A stretch of 64,000 bases of DNA from Chryseobacterium sp. ZHDP1 (GCF_018603435.1 NZ_CP075682.1:1302001-1366000), one strand, 5' to 3'; shown: positions 8,656 through 16,847, numbered from the stretch's first letter. Notes: generated by a model from the letters alone, not told the origin. Numbers and translations: made by a program.

Positions 8656-9402
8656 TTAAACCTCCACAATCAGCTCCCTCTCAAATCCATTATACTTTTC
8701 CGAAATATAACCGTGCGGATTGCAGATAATCTCCGTCTCCCCTATTTTGTATCTTTTCGGCGTGTGAATATGCCCGTGAATCCAATACAGCGGTTGATAT
8801 TCCAGAATAAAATCCTCCAGATTGGAAACGTATGCGGAAGTCAGCGGATCATTTTTGAAATGTTCCGGACTCGACTGTAAACTTGGGGCATGATGAGTAA
8901 CCACAATATTCTTCATGCCCTTTGAACTTTCAAGACTTTCTTTTAGCCACAATCTCGAAAACTGATGAATTTTATAAATATCAATCGACCTCATCTTGGA
9001 ATAAGAAGGATCTCTTTTAATTTGCTTATAATCGTTCATTCCTTGCTGACAGACGAATCCGTAGTATCTCGGATCTCCGAAAATAGAAAAATCCGTCCAC
9101 AACGTTGCGCCATGAAAACGAATCCCGTCGATGTCTGTAAAAGAATCTTCCAGCACAAAAACATTGGAATTTTCTGCGGCAGCTTTTATTTTATTTAATG
9201 TTTTAGGATAAGAACCTTTATAATATTCATGATTTCCCAACACATAAATCACAGGTTTATCGGGAATTTTTGTTTTAATCCATTCAATTCCTTTCGTTCC
9301 CAAATTAACATCTCCCGCCAAAACAACGACATCGGCATGATCAAAAGATAGTTCCGACATTCCGAATTCCTGATGCAGATCGCTGATGATTTGTATTTTC
9401 AT
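8656..9402 (-). CDS. Metallophosphoesterase (calcineurin-like)
   Basis: Cytoplasmic dinuclear-metal phosphoesterase of unknown substrate. From the start chosen here it has 248 aa. The motifs of the superfamily are in order: SDLHQEFG near the N-terminus (DxH), VVLAGDVNLG (GDxx), YVLGNHEYY (GNHE), VTHHAPS (H) and WIHGHIHTP (GHxH). The open frame extends 27 codons further upstream (to 9483), but the ATG at 9402 begins directly with the first strand MKIQIISDLH, and the extension runs through the terminator hairpin of the neighbouring gene. Its 3' end meets the convergent lipoprotein gene with one nt between. Confidence 0.85.
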   Translation of the reverse strand: MKIQIISDLHQEFGMSELSFDHADVVVLAGDVNLGTKGIEWIKTKIPDKPVIYVLGNHEYYKGSYPKTLNKIKAAAENSNVFVLEDSFTDIDGIRFHGATLWTDFSIFGDPRYYGFVCQQGMNDYKQIKRDPSYSKMRSIDIYKIHQFSRLWLKESLESSKGMKNIVVTHHAPSLQSSPEHFKNDPLTSAYVSNLEDFILEYQPLYWIHGHIHTPKRYKIGETEIICNPHGYISEKYNGFERELIVEV

Positions 9403-9411
9403 GGTGCTAAA

Positions 9412-9444
9412 ATAAAAAAAGAACCGACAATTTCTTGCGGTTCT
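9412..9444 (-). terminator. Rho-independent terminator of the MFS gene (minus strand)
   Basis: Read on the minus strand, AGAACCG (9444-9438) pairs with CGGTTCT (9426-9420) and is followed by a T-run (9419-9413). It lies about 85 nt beyond the MFS stop codon and just ahead of the phosphoesterase ATG. Confidence 0.75.
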
Positions 9445-9529
9445 CTCAATAAGAATGTCTAAACTGATTTTTCGGTTAATCAAAAAGTGTAAACATTCCT
9501 TTATATAATTTAGTTTAAAGTAGGTCAGT

Positions 9530-10912
9530 TTACGAAACAGCGATTTCAGATTCCGCGATTTTTATATTTTTAAAGATAAAGTAGCATAGCATTGTCAGTG
9601 CAAAAACGGCATAGCCGATCAGAATAATCAGGCTCAAATTTCCAACCGCAAGTTCTGAAGGAAAAATCTGGCTCATCAACGTCATAAAAGACAACCCGAT
9701 TCCTGCTCCTAAAAAATAGCTCGTAGAACTCAGACTCGAAGCCACTCCGTAAGAGGAAGGATTTACGTCCTGAATTCCCAAGACAGACAAACCGGTAAAA
9801 CAAAACGTCATCCCTATTCCCGAAATGCATGCTGCACCGAACAAAACCAATGACAAAGGATGCCCGAAATAAATGGAACCCAATAATGCCAAAGTGCCGC
9901 TCAACATAAAGATCCAGCCCAAAATTCCCATCTGCGAAGAATTTAATTTTTTGGCAACATGAGGAAGAATAAATTTTGCCACCAAAGCCGACATAATACT
10001 GAAAGGAACCAACATCAATCCCGCCGAAGCCGCACTGTGATTCATATCTTTCTGCAACATCAATGATATTAAGAATAAAAATCCGATAAAAAACGCGCCT
10101 AAAGCCACAAAAGCCAGATTGGAAACTACCAGAGAAGAATGTTTCAACAATTTTAAATCAATCAAAGGCTGAGCAACAGATTTTAAACGAAAAACGACAG
10201 AAGTTAATAAAATGACCGCCAAAATTAACGAACCTGCAACCAATAAAGTCTGTTCTTTGATGTGAACCAGTTCATGCGTTCCGTATGTTAAGCTCAATAA
10301 ACCTAAAACCAGTAGAATTCCCGACAGAAGATCTGTTTTTTGGGATAAACCTTTCTCATCTTTCGGAAGATACTGATACGCGAAAATCAACGTGATGAAA
10401 AGAATCGGAACATTGATTAAGAAAACCCAATGCCAGCTCAGATACGTACTGATGATTCCCCCCAAAGAAAGTCCGCTTCCGGAACCAATCGCAGCAAAAG
10501 AACTGAAAATCCCGATCGCACGGTTTCTCTCCTGATCTTCTTTAAAAGTATTCGTTACAATAGACATTGCCGAAGGCATAATAAAAGCCGCTCCCAATCC
10601 CTGCAAAGCTCTGAAAATAGCTAAAGTTCCGAAACTTTCAGACAAACCCGCTCCCAGAGAAGTCAGCATAAAAAGGAATAATCCCAAAAGAAAAATTTTC
10701 TTTCTTCCGAGCTGATCAGAAAGTTTTCCCCCGATAATCAGAAAACCGCCAAAAAACAATACATATAAAGTCTGAAGCCATTGTACGGTTTCTGCACCAA
10801 TACCGAATTGCTGTTGAATAGAAGGAATTGTGAGATTGATAATGGCAATATCCAAAGCCTCTACAAATGTTCCTACCGATGCTAAAATCAATATCAAATT
10901 CTTTCTCTCCAT
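9530..10912 (-). CDS. MFS transporter of the DHA2 (14-helix) drug-exporter type
   Basis: Proton-coupled exporter in the inner membrane, about 460 aa with roughly 14 hydrophobic helices. Motif A GGKLSDQLGRKK lies near residue 62-73 between helices 2 and 3, and the DHA2-like motif GSGSGLSLGG lies near 145-155. The open frame could begin three codons earlier at a TTG; the ATG at 10912 (MERKN) is preferred because a -7 box ends 18 nt upstream. It is divergent from an Lrp/AsnC-family gene 143 nt away, which may control it. The substrate cannot be told from sequence. Confidence 0.88.
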   Translation of the reverse strand: MERKNLILILASVGTFVEALDIAIINLTIPSIQQQFGIGAETVQWLQTLYVLFFGGFLIIGGKLSDQLGRKKIFLLGLFLFMLTSLGAGLSESFGTLAIFRALQGLGAAFIMPSAMSIVTNTFKEDQERNRAIGIFSSFAAIGSGSGLSLGGIISTYLSWHWVFLINVPILFITLIFAYQYLPKDEKGLSQKTDLLSGILLVLGLLSLTYGTHELVHIKEQTLLVAGSLILAVILLTSVVFRLKSVAQPLIDLKLLKHSSLVVSNLAFVALGAFFIGFLFLISLMLQKDMNHSAASAGLMLVPFSIMSALVAKFILPHVAKKLNSSQMGILGWIFMLSGTLALLGSIYFGHPLSLVLFGAACISGIGMTFCFTGLSVLGIQDVNPSSYGVASSLSSTSYFLGAGIGLSFMTLMSQIFPSELAVGNLSLIILIGYAVFALTMLCYFIFKNIKIAESEIAVS

Positions 10913-10929
10913 ATAGTTCAATTATGCTG

Positions 10930-10937
10930 CAAAATTA
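10930..10937 (-). promoter_or_regulatory. -7 box of the MFS gene
   Basis: Read on the minus strand, TAATTTTG matches TAnnTTTG and lies 17 nt before the ATG at 10912. A -33 TTTG at the ideal distance is not obvious. Confidence 0.4.
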
Positions 10938-11021
10938 AAATTAATAGAACGTATATAAAAATTCAAACTAAAATTAAGAACATATTTAATTTAATTCAAT
11001 TTAAAAAAGAACAAATAGTCT

Positions 11022-11029
11022 TATATTTG
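11022..11029 (+). promoter_or_regulatory. -7 box of the Lrp/AsnC gene
   Basis: TATATTTG matches TAnnTTTG and lies 26 nt before the ATG at 11056. The -33 position is AT-rich without a clear TTTG. Confidence 0.5.
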
Positions 11030-11055
11030 AAATTAATTCTTCAAAAACAGAACAG

Positions 11056-11526
11056 ATGGCAACAGAAAATTATACACCCGACGAAAAAGACCTTTCCATT
11101 CTCAGAATTTTACAGAAAGATGCGAAATTAAGCGTCCGCGATATTGCGGCAAGAATTAATCTGAGTCCCACTCCTACTCACGAAAGAATTAAACGGATGG
11201 AAAAACTGGGAATCATAAAAGAATACACCACCGTTGTTGACCGTAAAAAAGTGAATAAAGGCATGATGGTGATCTGTATGATCGCGCTGAATGTCCACAA
11301 CAAAAAAACCGCAGGAAAATTTATTGAAGAAGTCGGAAAACTGAAAGAAGTCGTTGAGTTTTACAACATCAGTGGTGATTTCGATTTTATGCTGAAAATT
11401 CTCGCTCCGAATATGGATGAATTTCATGAATTTTTCGTGAACAAGCTTTCTGAAATTGAAGGAATCGGACAGACGAAAAGTATTTTTGTGATGAACAGTA
11501 TTAAGGAAAGTTCCCAGATTTTGTAG
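11056..11526 (+). CDS. Lrp/AsnC-family transcriptional regulator
   Basis: 156 aa, the usual size of this family. The N-terminal winged HTH spans about residues 8-65 (DLSILRILQKDAKLSVRDIAARINLSPTP with recognition helix and KRMEKLGIIKEYT). A RAM ligand-binding domain follows (about 72-150, with SGDFDFMLKI). Members respond to amino acids or related metabolites. It is divergent from the MFS gene, so control of that exporter and of itself from the shared 143-nt region is likely but not shown. No downstream partner gene is close. Confidence 0.9.
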   Translation: MATENYTPDEKDLSILRILQKDAKLSVRDIAARINLSPTPTHERIKRMEKLGIIKEYTTVVDRKKVNKGMMVICMIALNVHNKKTAGKFIEEVGKLKEVVEFYNISGDFDFMLKILAPNMDEFHEFFVNKLSEIEGIGQTKSIFVMNSIKESSQIL

Positions 11527-11671
11527 TCATTTTTTCTGGTAATTTTTTTTAACGTAAAGACCACAAAGATATTTTTAAAATTGTTGTGAATATTTTTCGT
11601 TCGCAAGGGCGTTTCACTCAGCAATTGAGTAATTTTGCCATGATTATTTTGCTTAGTATTTGTCATCCTGT

Positions 11672-11723
11672 AAGGATCTAAGCACGAATCTTTCGATTTT
11701 TTTCTCGCTACTTTTAGATCCTT
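11672..11723. repeat. Inverted repeat in the Lrp-methyltransferase intergenic region
   Basis: AAGGATCTAA (11672-11681) and its exact complement TTAGATCCTT (11714-11723) flank a 32-nt spacer. The surrounding 284 nt (11527-11810) hold no convincing gene; a minus-strand open frame there has no start context or recognisable product. Confidence 0.55.
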
Positions 11724-11810
11724 CCTTCATCTGAATACAAACTAAGAGGCTATTTTATGTGCTGTCAATGTATAATTTCGTAAATTTAGTCACATTAAAT
11801 CAACAAAATC

Positions 11811-12578
11811 ATGCCTTGGAATCCTGAAATTTACAATCAGTTTAAAAATATACGGTATCAGCCTTTCTTTGATCTTTCAGATTTGATTAAAGATGAAAAA
11901 CCAATGAAGGCTATCGATCTGGGATGCGGAACGGGTGAACAGACTGCCATATTAGCTGAAAAATTTCCCGAAGCTGTATTTATCGGAATAGATTCTTCTG
12001 CCGAAATGCTTGAGCAATCAAAAAGTCTTGAAAATGAACGTCTTCATTTCAGACAGGCGACAACAGAAGAAATTTTGGAAAGTGAAGAAAACTGGGATTT
12101 GATATTCAGTAATGCGGCTCTGCAGTGGTCTGATAATCATCATAAATTATTCCCAGAATTGATTTCAAAACTAAACTGTAACGGACAACTTGCAATCCAA
12201 ATGCCTTATCAGCCGGGAAATATTCTCAATCAGATTTTGTCTGAAATGTCGGGTGAGGAACCTTTCAAAACACAATTAAACGGATGGAACCGTCCTTCTT
12301 CTGTTTTAACGATTGACGAATACGTACAGATTATATTTGAAAACGAACTTGAAAATTTAAATATATTTCAGAAGGTGTATCCTATTATCGCGGAAGATCA
12401 TGAAACGCTATTTAATTTCATTTCGGGATCTGCATTAATTCCTTATCTGGAAAGACTTTCGGAGGATGAGCAGGAAACTTTTAAGACAGAATTTAAACGA
12501 AGGATTCAGAAAAATTTCCCTAAGCTTCCGGCAGTTTATTCTTTCAAAAGAATTTTAATGTATGGAAGGAAGCCATAA
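11811..12578 (+). CDS. tam: SAM-dependent methyltransferase, trans-aconitate 2-methyltransferase-like
   Basis: 255 aa class I methyltransferase. The SAM-binding motif I is AIDLGCGTGEQT (about residues 34-45), with the acidic motif II residue in FIGIDSS (near 63-69) and motif IV/post-I segments DLIFSNAALQWSDNH (near 103-117). The last segment and the C-terminal FKRILMYGRKP ending are characteristic of Tam, which methylates trans-aconitate in the cytoplasm. The gene stands alone and ends in a terminator shared with the convergent gene. Confidence 0.82.
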   Translation: MPWNPEIYNQFKNIRYQPFFDLSDLIKDEKPMKAIDLGCGTGEQTAILAEKFPEAVFIGIDSSAEMLEQSKSLENERLHFRQATTEEILESEENWDLIFSNAALQWSDNHHKLFPELISKLNCNGQLAIQMPYQPGNILNQILSEMSGEEPFKTQLNGWNRPSSVLTIDEYVQIIFENELENLNIFQKVYPIIAEDHETLFNFISGSALIPYLERLSEDEQETFKTEFKRRIQKNFPKLPAVYSFKRILMYGRKP

Positions 12579-12592
12579 TTCCTTTAAAAATA

Positions 12593-12622
12593 AAATCGCG
12601 GAAAATGCATTCTCCGCGATTT
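12593..12622. terminator. Bidirectional terminator between tam and the VIT1-like gene
   Basis: A perfect ten-base-pair stem AAATCGCGGA/TCCGCGATTT (12593-12602 with 12613-12622) between the two convergent stop codons. The plus-strand T-tract is short, the minus-strand one is TTTTATTT. Confidence 0.75.
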
Positions 12623-12646
12623 CAATTTATAGAAAATATTTTAAGA

Positions 12647-13342
12647 TTAAGCTACTGTAACCCCGAAAAGATGCCCGATTAAAGCCGTAATTCCCATGGC
12701 AACCGTTCCCCAGAAACAAATTCTGAGCACGGCAATTCCTATTTTTGAGCCTCCTGTTCTTGCTGAAATAGCGCCCAGAATCATCAGAAATATAATAGAA
12801 AAGCCATATTGAAAATACACCATTTCCTTTAAGGGAGCCACCAGTGAAACGATAAATGGCAGTAACGCTCCCAAAGCAAAAGAACCGAATGACGCCAAAG
12901 CAGCCTGTAACGGTTTAGCCTGAGTAATTTCGTTAATTCCAAGCTCGTCATGAGCGTGAGCTGCCAAAGCATCGTGTTCCGTAAGTTCTGTAGCTACTTT
13001 CAAAGCTGTTTCTTTGCTTACGCCTCTTTTTTCATAAATTTTAGCCAGTTCCAGAAGTTCAACTTCCGGCATTTCTTCAAGTTCCCGCTTTTCGCGAAGG
13101 AGATCTGCTTTTTCGGTATCTTCCTGCGAACTTACCGATACATATTCTCCTGCAGCCATAGACATCGCTCCGGCAATCATTCCGGCGAGTGCGGCAAGAA
13201 TGATGGTATTTCTTTCGGGTGTGGCTGCTGCAACACCAATAACGATACTTGTGGTTGATAATAATCCGTCATTCGCTCCCAAAACTGCTGCACGAAGCCA
13301 GCCTAACCTGTTCACATAATGTTTTTCCAACTGATGATGCAT
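12647..13342 (-). CDS. VIT1/CCC1-family iron/manganese transporter
   Basis: 231 aa membrane protein of the VIT/Ccc1 family, which moves Fe(II) or Mn(II) out of the cytosol. The N-terminal family signature is clear: LRAAVLGANDGLLSTTSIVIG (about residues 17-36) and AGAMSMAAGEYVSV (about 57-70). A soluble, acidic helical metal-binding region (about 75-145, rich in Glu and ending HAHDELG) is followed by three more transmembrane helices. The start ATG lies in MHHQLEKHYVNRLGW, as usual for the family. It is not linked to an obvious regulator. Confidence 0.9.
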   Translation of the reverse strand: MHHQLEKHYVNRLGWLRAAVLGANDGLLSTTSIVIGVAAATPERNTIILAALAGMIAGAMSMAAGEYVSVSSQEDTEKADLLREKRELEEMPEVELLELAKIYEKRGVSKETALKVATELTEHDALAAHAHDELGINEITQAKPLQAALASFGSFALGALLPFIVSLVAPLKEMVYFQYGFSIIFLMILGAISARTGGSKIGIAVLRICFWGTVAMGITALIGHLFGVTVA

Positions 13343-13361
13343 ACACTTTAGTTTTTAAGTT

Positions 13362-13395
13362 AAAAAAATGACTTGCTAATTATGTTAACAAGTCA
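13362..13395 (-). terminator. Terminator of the DUF3570 operon (minus strand)
   Basis: Read on the minus strand, TGACTTG (13395-13389) pairs with CAAGTCA (13375-13369), followed by seven T residues. It lies 16 nt after the DUF3570 stop codon. Confidence 0.75.
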
Positions 13396-13411
13396 AAATT
13401 AAACTGATTTT

Positions 13412-14602
13412 TTATTTAAACCTTAAATTTAACGAAATAATATCAGATTTCATTCCGATCGATTTTGTATAATGTCCGTACCGTATTTCCAGCATATTCA
13501 GTCGTTCTACGCCGAATAAACCGTTCTTCGGACTGATTCTGATTCCTGCCCCGTAAAAATGACTGTCGAATTTGGACAGATCATAATTGCTGGTGTAGAA
13601 ATCATCAAAGGCGGTATGCTGCTGATAAGGCGCAAAATATTTAGCCGCAGTCTGCGAATAGTAACGATAGAAAGGACTTACCGAAACAAACGGAGAAATC
13701 TTTACAGGCGTTTCCAGACTGAAAGTATTGGATTTCAAGCCCCAATCGTCGGTATAATAACGGTAGTACGCTCTCAAAATCACCTTGTCTCCCAAGAAAT
13801 AATTGGCTCTTACTCCCAAAGGAATTTTAAATCTTTTATCCGGCAACGCTTCCTGATGAACCGATTTATCATTAAAGTAAACCCTGTGGAACGGCAGGCT
13901 TAAATATCCGGTCTGCTGAACTCCGTCCGCCAGAAATTCAACCTGAAAATTCTGATTGATGATCTGTGAGTACGCCAAAGATAAAGCAAAGGTATTTCTT
14001 CCGCTGGTTCCGTAGTTTTCGTGTTCGCCGCCTGTGCTTCCGTTGGTTCTCAATTCAATAGGAGCAATGAGTTTTACCTGATCGAGATAGGCCTGAAATT
14101 TAGCCGTAAACTCTCCCATTCTGTTTTTCGTTTTTTGTGAAAACCCGATGTTTGCCCCGTAAGAGGTATAATCGAATTCGAAAGAGGTAGAAACACCCGC
14201 CATTAAAGTCGTTCCTTTTTCGGTATTTTCACGGCTCCAGCTTAATGCAGGATAAATTCTGTTGTCTGCGTGCGAAGCCGAGGAATTGGCTTTCAGATCA
14301 ATCATATCCGAAGATGCGGAAGTATAATGATCGATCCCGACACTTACATTGAATTTATTTTTACGGTCTTTTTTATCGTATTTTACCATCGTTACATCGA
14401 TCGTGTTGGAAACATCGGTCAGTTTTTCTGAGCCGATTCCTCCTGTAACGGCAGAATTGTTTCCGTCCTGTTTGTAGTAACTTGAAACTAAATTAGCTTC
14501 ATCAAAAGTCAGCTTTTTGGGCTGTTCGTTATTTGTGTTTTCCTGTGCTTTTGCATTAAAAATTCCGAAAAGAGCAACAACACTTATGATTATTTTTTTC
14601 AT
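13412..14602 (-). CDS. DUF3570 outer-membrane-like protein
   Basis: 396 aa with a Sec signal (cleavage after NAKA, near residue 19). The mature part is rich in alternating beta strands with many Tyr/Phe residues and a C-terminal strand ending LNLRFK, so it is probably an outer-membrane beta-barrel. It matches the DUF3570 pattern: early KKLTFDEANLVSSYYKQDGN, later LRAYYRYYTDDWG and FVSVSPFYRYYSQTAA. It is the last gene of the thioredoxin-like/ApbE/DUF4266/DUF3570 operon. The family's function is not established; ApbE next door suggests a flavin-dependent envelope redox process. Confidence 0.85.
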   Translation of the reverse strand: MKKIIISVVALFGIFNAKAQENTNNEQPKKLTFDEANLVSSYYKQDGNNSAVTGGIGSEKLTDVSNTIDVTMVKYDKKDRKNKFNVSVGIDHYTSASSDMIDLKANSSASHADNRIYPALSWSRENTEKGTTLMAGVSTSFEFDYTSYGANIGFSQKTKNRMGEFTAKFQAYLDQVKLIAPIELRTNGSTGGEHENYGTSGRNTFALSLAYSQIINQNFQVEFLADGVQQTGYLSLPFHRVYFNDKSVHQEALPDKRFKIPLGVRANYFLGDKVILRAYYRYYTDDWGLKSNTFSLETPVKISPFVSVSPFYRYYSQTAAKYFAPYQQHTAFDDFYTSNYDLSKFDSHFYGAGIRISPKNGLFGVERLNMLEIRYGHYTKSIGMKSDIISLNLRFK

Positions 14603-14637
14603 TGTAGATCACATTAAATTTTTACCATTCTCTTTTC

Positions 14638-14994
14638 TTAATTGCATCCGCAGCCACCGCCCACTTTTCCGGCATTGGCTCCTGAAGAACCTTCTCTGTA
14701 AGACTGAAAGCTCAGTTCGGTCTTTTCGATTGTTCGGTTTCCGAGCACCATTTCGGCATCGTTGAGTTTATTTTTTTCGTATTCTTTTACGGTGGTACAG
14801 GAATTCAGCAAAGGAATTGTTACTATCGAAAGAACTGCAATGGTTTTGTAATTTAAAGCGTTGAATCTTCGCAGCCCGGCTTGAACGGAGCTCTTTTTGT
14901 GAGGAACGAGCAAAAAAGCGAGAGTGGAAGACGGTAAAAGCTGCCCAAATAAATTTTGAACAACATTTCTGGTATTTTTAATTATATTTTTCAT
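14638..14994 (-). CDS. DUF4266 small lipoprotein with an in-frame repeat insertion at the N-terminus
   Basis: 118 aa as read. The C-terminal half is a typical DUF4266 protein: lipobox LLNSC (Cys near residue 66), TTVKEYEK, SFQSYREGSSGANAG and the Cys-rich end GGGCGCN. Family members are usually only about 70 aa. The extra N-terminal stretch (roughly residues 14-43) is encoded by a copy of a palindromic intergenic repeat (14871-14953). Without it, the first residues MKNIIKNTRN would join ALNYKTIAVLSIVTIPLLNSC as an ordinary lipoprotein signal. The ATG overlaps the apbE stop (ATGA), so translation is coupled. Export of the extended form is uncertain. Confidence 0.8.
   Translation of the reverse strand: MKNIIKNTRNVVQNLFGQLLPSSTLAFLLVPHKKSSVQAGLRRFNALNYKTIAVLSIVTIPLLNSCTTVKEYEKNKLNDAEMVLGNRTIEKTELSFQSYREGSSGANAGKVGGGCGCN
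14871..14953. repeat. Palindromic repeat element, copy A (inside the DUF4266 frame)
   Basis: Begins GCAGCCCG and ends AGCTGCCCAAATAAA on the plus strand; a second copy is at 23242-23345. Both copies share GGAGCTCTTTT near the left end and AAAAAGCG near the right end, and the two halves are imperfectly complementary. Copy A lies wholly within the 5' part of the DUF4266 gene and keeps its frame. Confidence 0.75.
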
Positions 14995-15917
14995 TTTAAG
15001 TTAATGTTTTGAGATGAATAAATTCTGTCCTCATCGTCGATGATGATACACTCCAGATGATTGATCCGGTTGATCATACCGAGCGCGGCATCGATTCCCA
15101 TAATACTGACGGGAGTTGCCATTGCGTCGGCAATTTCTGCGTTGGGACAAAATACGGTAACACTTTTTACGCCCGAAACCGGCATTCCTGTTTTCGGATT
15201 GATGGTATGAGAATATTTTTTACCGTTGATGACTACGAATTTCTCGTAATTTCCTGAAGTTGCAACCGCCATATCCGTAATATTCATATAAGAAAAAGGC
15301 TGTTTTGCATTGTCAGGATCGGCGATTCCTACAGTCCAGGGTTTTCCGTCCGCCTGATTTCCCCAAGTCGTTAAATCGCCTGAAGCATTTACAATTCCGG
15401 ATTTTACGCCTCTTTCCATGAGAATTCTTTTTGCCATTTCTGCGGCATATCCTTTCCCGATTCCTCCAAAGCCGATACGCATTCCTTTTTCTCTGAGAAA
15501 AACCGTCTGATTGTCGCCATCGAGAATAATATTCTGATAATTAACGAGTTTCAGATGATCCTTTATTTTTTCAGGATTAGGAAGCTCTTTCATTTCACGG
15601 TCGAAATTCCAGAAACTCTTATCGATTCCGCCATAAGAAATATCGAAGTAACCGTCTGTAATTCTGCTGATTCTCAAACTCCTTTCAATGAGATCAAAAA
15701 TCTCGCGGTCTACTTTTACAGGCTTTATTCCCGCATTTTGATTAATGAGATTAGTCTGACTGTCATCGCTGAAGGTTGTCAGCAGTTTTTCGATTCTCCG
15801 GATTTCATCAATGGCGGCGTCAATATGATCGTAAGCGGATTTTTCATCACTACTTACAACGGTAATTTCAAAAGCGTTCCCCATCAGTTTCTGAGGTCTT
15901 TTGAATTCTCTAAGCAT
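14991..15917 (-). CDS. apbE: FAD:protein FMN transferase (ApbE family)
   Basis: 308 aa. ApbE enzymes move FMN from FAD onto a Thr/Ser of target proteins, usually in the periplasm, using Mg2+. Recognisable parts are the start QKLMGNAFEITVV, YFDISYGGIDKSFW near 98-112, the flavin-binding GFGGIGKGYAAEMA near 150-163 and GIVNASGDLTTWG near 175-187, then SHTINPKTGMPVSG near 232-245. No Sec signal or lipobox is visible at the N-terminus, unlike most ApbE proteins, so its location is unclear. It is co-transcribed with the thioredoxin-like, DUF4266 and DUF3570 genes; one of these or a distant protein may be the flavin acceptor. Confidence 0.9.
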   Translation of the reverse strand: MLREFKRPQKLMGNAFEITVVSSDEKSAYDHIDAAIDEIRRIEKLLTTFSDDSQTNLINQNAGIKPVKVDREIFDLIERSLRISRITDGYFDISYGGIDKSFWNFDREMKELPNPEKIKDHLKLVNYQNIILDGDNQTVFLREKGMRIGFGGIGKGYAAEMAKRILMERGVKSGIVNASGDLTTWGNQADGKPWTVGIADPDNAKQPFSYMNITDMAVATSGNYEKFVVINGKKYSHTINPKTGMPVSGVKSVTVFCPNAEIADAMATPVSIMGIDAALGMINRINHLECIIIDDEDRIYSSQNINLK

Positions 15918-15928
15918 CTCTTTTTCTG

Positions 15929-16372
15929 TTATTTTTGTTTTTCTCTGATTTCCCTGATCTCTTTACTGAAAGCCAGTGCATTTTCTGAAGGCAGTCCTTC
16001 CCAGCTTTTCAGAATTTTCCCTTCTGAATTTAATAAAAGGGTATACGGAAACAAGCCTTTTTTATTATATGCATCGGCAAGAGAAGCGTTTTCTTTTTTC
16101 ATATCCGCAGAAAGCTGATTTTTCTTATTTCGCGGAAAATCTGCGTTGATGTACACAATCACTTTATCAGATTCCAGTTTTTTGAAATCTTCTGTTTCAA
16201 TGATGTTTTTATGAAGTTTAATGCAGGGAATACACCAGTCTGAGCCGGAAAAGTTAAGCAGAATGAGTTCTTTGTTTTCTGCAGCCGTTTTTTTTGCGTT
16301 TTCCAGTCTGTTTTGTGCGTGGAAACCAAAGGAAAATACAACCATAAGTATGGCTGATACTATTGTTTTCAT
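15929..16372 (-). CDS. Periplasmic thioredoxin-like protein, first gene of the ApbE operon
   Basis: 147 aa from the ATG at 16372 (MKTIVSAILMVVFSFGFHAQ gives a good Sec signal); the frame is open 20 codons further upstream without a better start. The active site is SDWCIPC (CxxC) near residue 45-51, within LILLNFSGSDWCIPCIK, a thioredoxin-like pattern; PYTLLL near 110 carries the cis-Pro. It probably acts as a periplasmic disulfide or redox partner for the Cys-rich DUF4266 lipoprotein, which is an inference from linkage. apbE follows after 11 nt. Confidence 0.85.
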   Translation of the reverse strand: MKTIVSAILMVVFSFGFHAQNRLENAKKTAAENKELILLNFSGSDWCIPCIKLHKNIIETEDFKKLESDKVIVYINADFPRNKKNQLSADMKKENASLADAYNKKGLFPYTLLLNSEGKILKSWEGLPSENALAFSKEIREIREKQK

Positions 16373-16447
16373 TATTTTAAATTTTATAATGATTTTGATA
16401 ATAAACGATGGATTTTGATTGAATAAAATCAAAAAAAGGTAAATGAA

Positions 16448-16834
16448 TTAAGCAATCGGTTTTGGTGGTTCCCAGACAGATCCCGCGAATCCTTTGTAGC
16501 AGAAATCTTCGTCTTTTGAAGGAATTTTATGCGATTTCAGTGATCTGAAATTTTCCGTTTTTGTTTCAAAATAAAAACCCGGATTGATGGTGAAAACCAA
16601 ATTCAGCGGTGCAGAATGAATTACAAACGGCAGTTTTCTGTCTTTGCCGTAATCTCCGTCTTTTGCAGGATGATCGTAATGTGCTCTGAAAAATGCAATC
16701 AGCGGCATTTCCGGATTAAGCTGTTTGTGTTCCCAATAAAGTTCCACCAGAGTAGGAATCTTCAAAAATTGATACAGCTCGGTTGTAGAAACCAAGAATA
16801 AGGATAGTAACAATATGGAAACCAACTTTTTCAC
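16448..16834 (-). CDS. Small secreted protein of unknown function (paralogue 1)
   Basis: 128 aa, starting with GTG (VKKLVSILLL...), with a hydrophobic N-terminal signal-like segment. The body contains TTELYQFLKIP, an EHK-x-N/P-x segment and FxxHYxxPxKDxDYxKDxxLPF. A diverged paralogue lies at 23421-23804 with the same GTG start and the same upstream spacing; that copy carries a stop at codon 6. The pair flanks the metal-efflux operon. No known domain is recognised. Confidence 0.7.
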   Translation of the reverse strand: MKKLVSILLLSLFLVSTTELYQFLKIPTLVELYWEHKQLNPEMPLIAFFRAHYDHPAKDGDYGKDRKLPFVIHSAPLNLVFTINPGFYFETKTENFRSLKSHKIPSKDEDFCYKGFAGSVWEPPKPIA

Positions 16835-16839
16835 CTAAT

Positions 16840-16847
16840 CAAAGGTA
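16840..16847 (-). promoter_or_regulatory. -7 box directly upstream of the GTG start of paralogue 1
   Basis: Read on the minus strand, TACCTTTG matches TAnnTTTG and ends only 5 nt before the GTG. The paralogue has TAATTTTG with the same 5-nt spacing (23810-23817). Transcription would begin at or next to the start codon, suggesting a leaderless or nearly leaderless mRNA. Farther upstream both copies share GTTAAGAATGrTTTTAAATTA (plus-strand sense). Confidence 0.45.

Noticed and set aside
8656..9483. Longer start for the metallophosphoesterase
   Set aside because: The 27 extra codons run through the MFS terminator hairpin; the ATG at 9402 starts directly with the first conserved strand.
11424..11666. 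Minus-strand 80-aa ORF after the Lrp/AsnC gene
   Set aside because: It overlaps the end of the Lrp gene in antisense, has no recognisable domain and crosses the terminator region; taken as a chance frame.
14638..14760. DUF4266 as flavinylation target of ApbE
   Set aside because: Its SSGANAG stretch lacks the acceptor Thr/Ser at the expected position; kept only as an open question.
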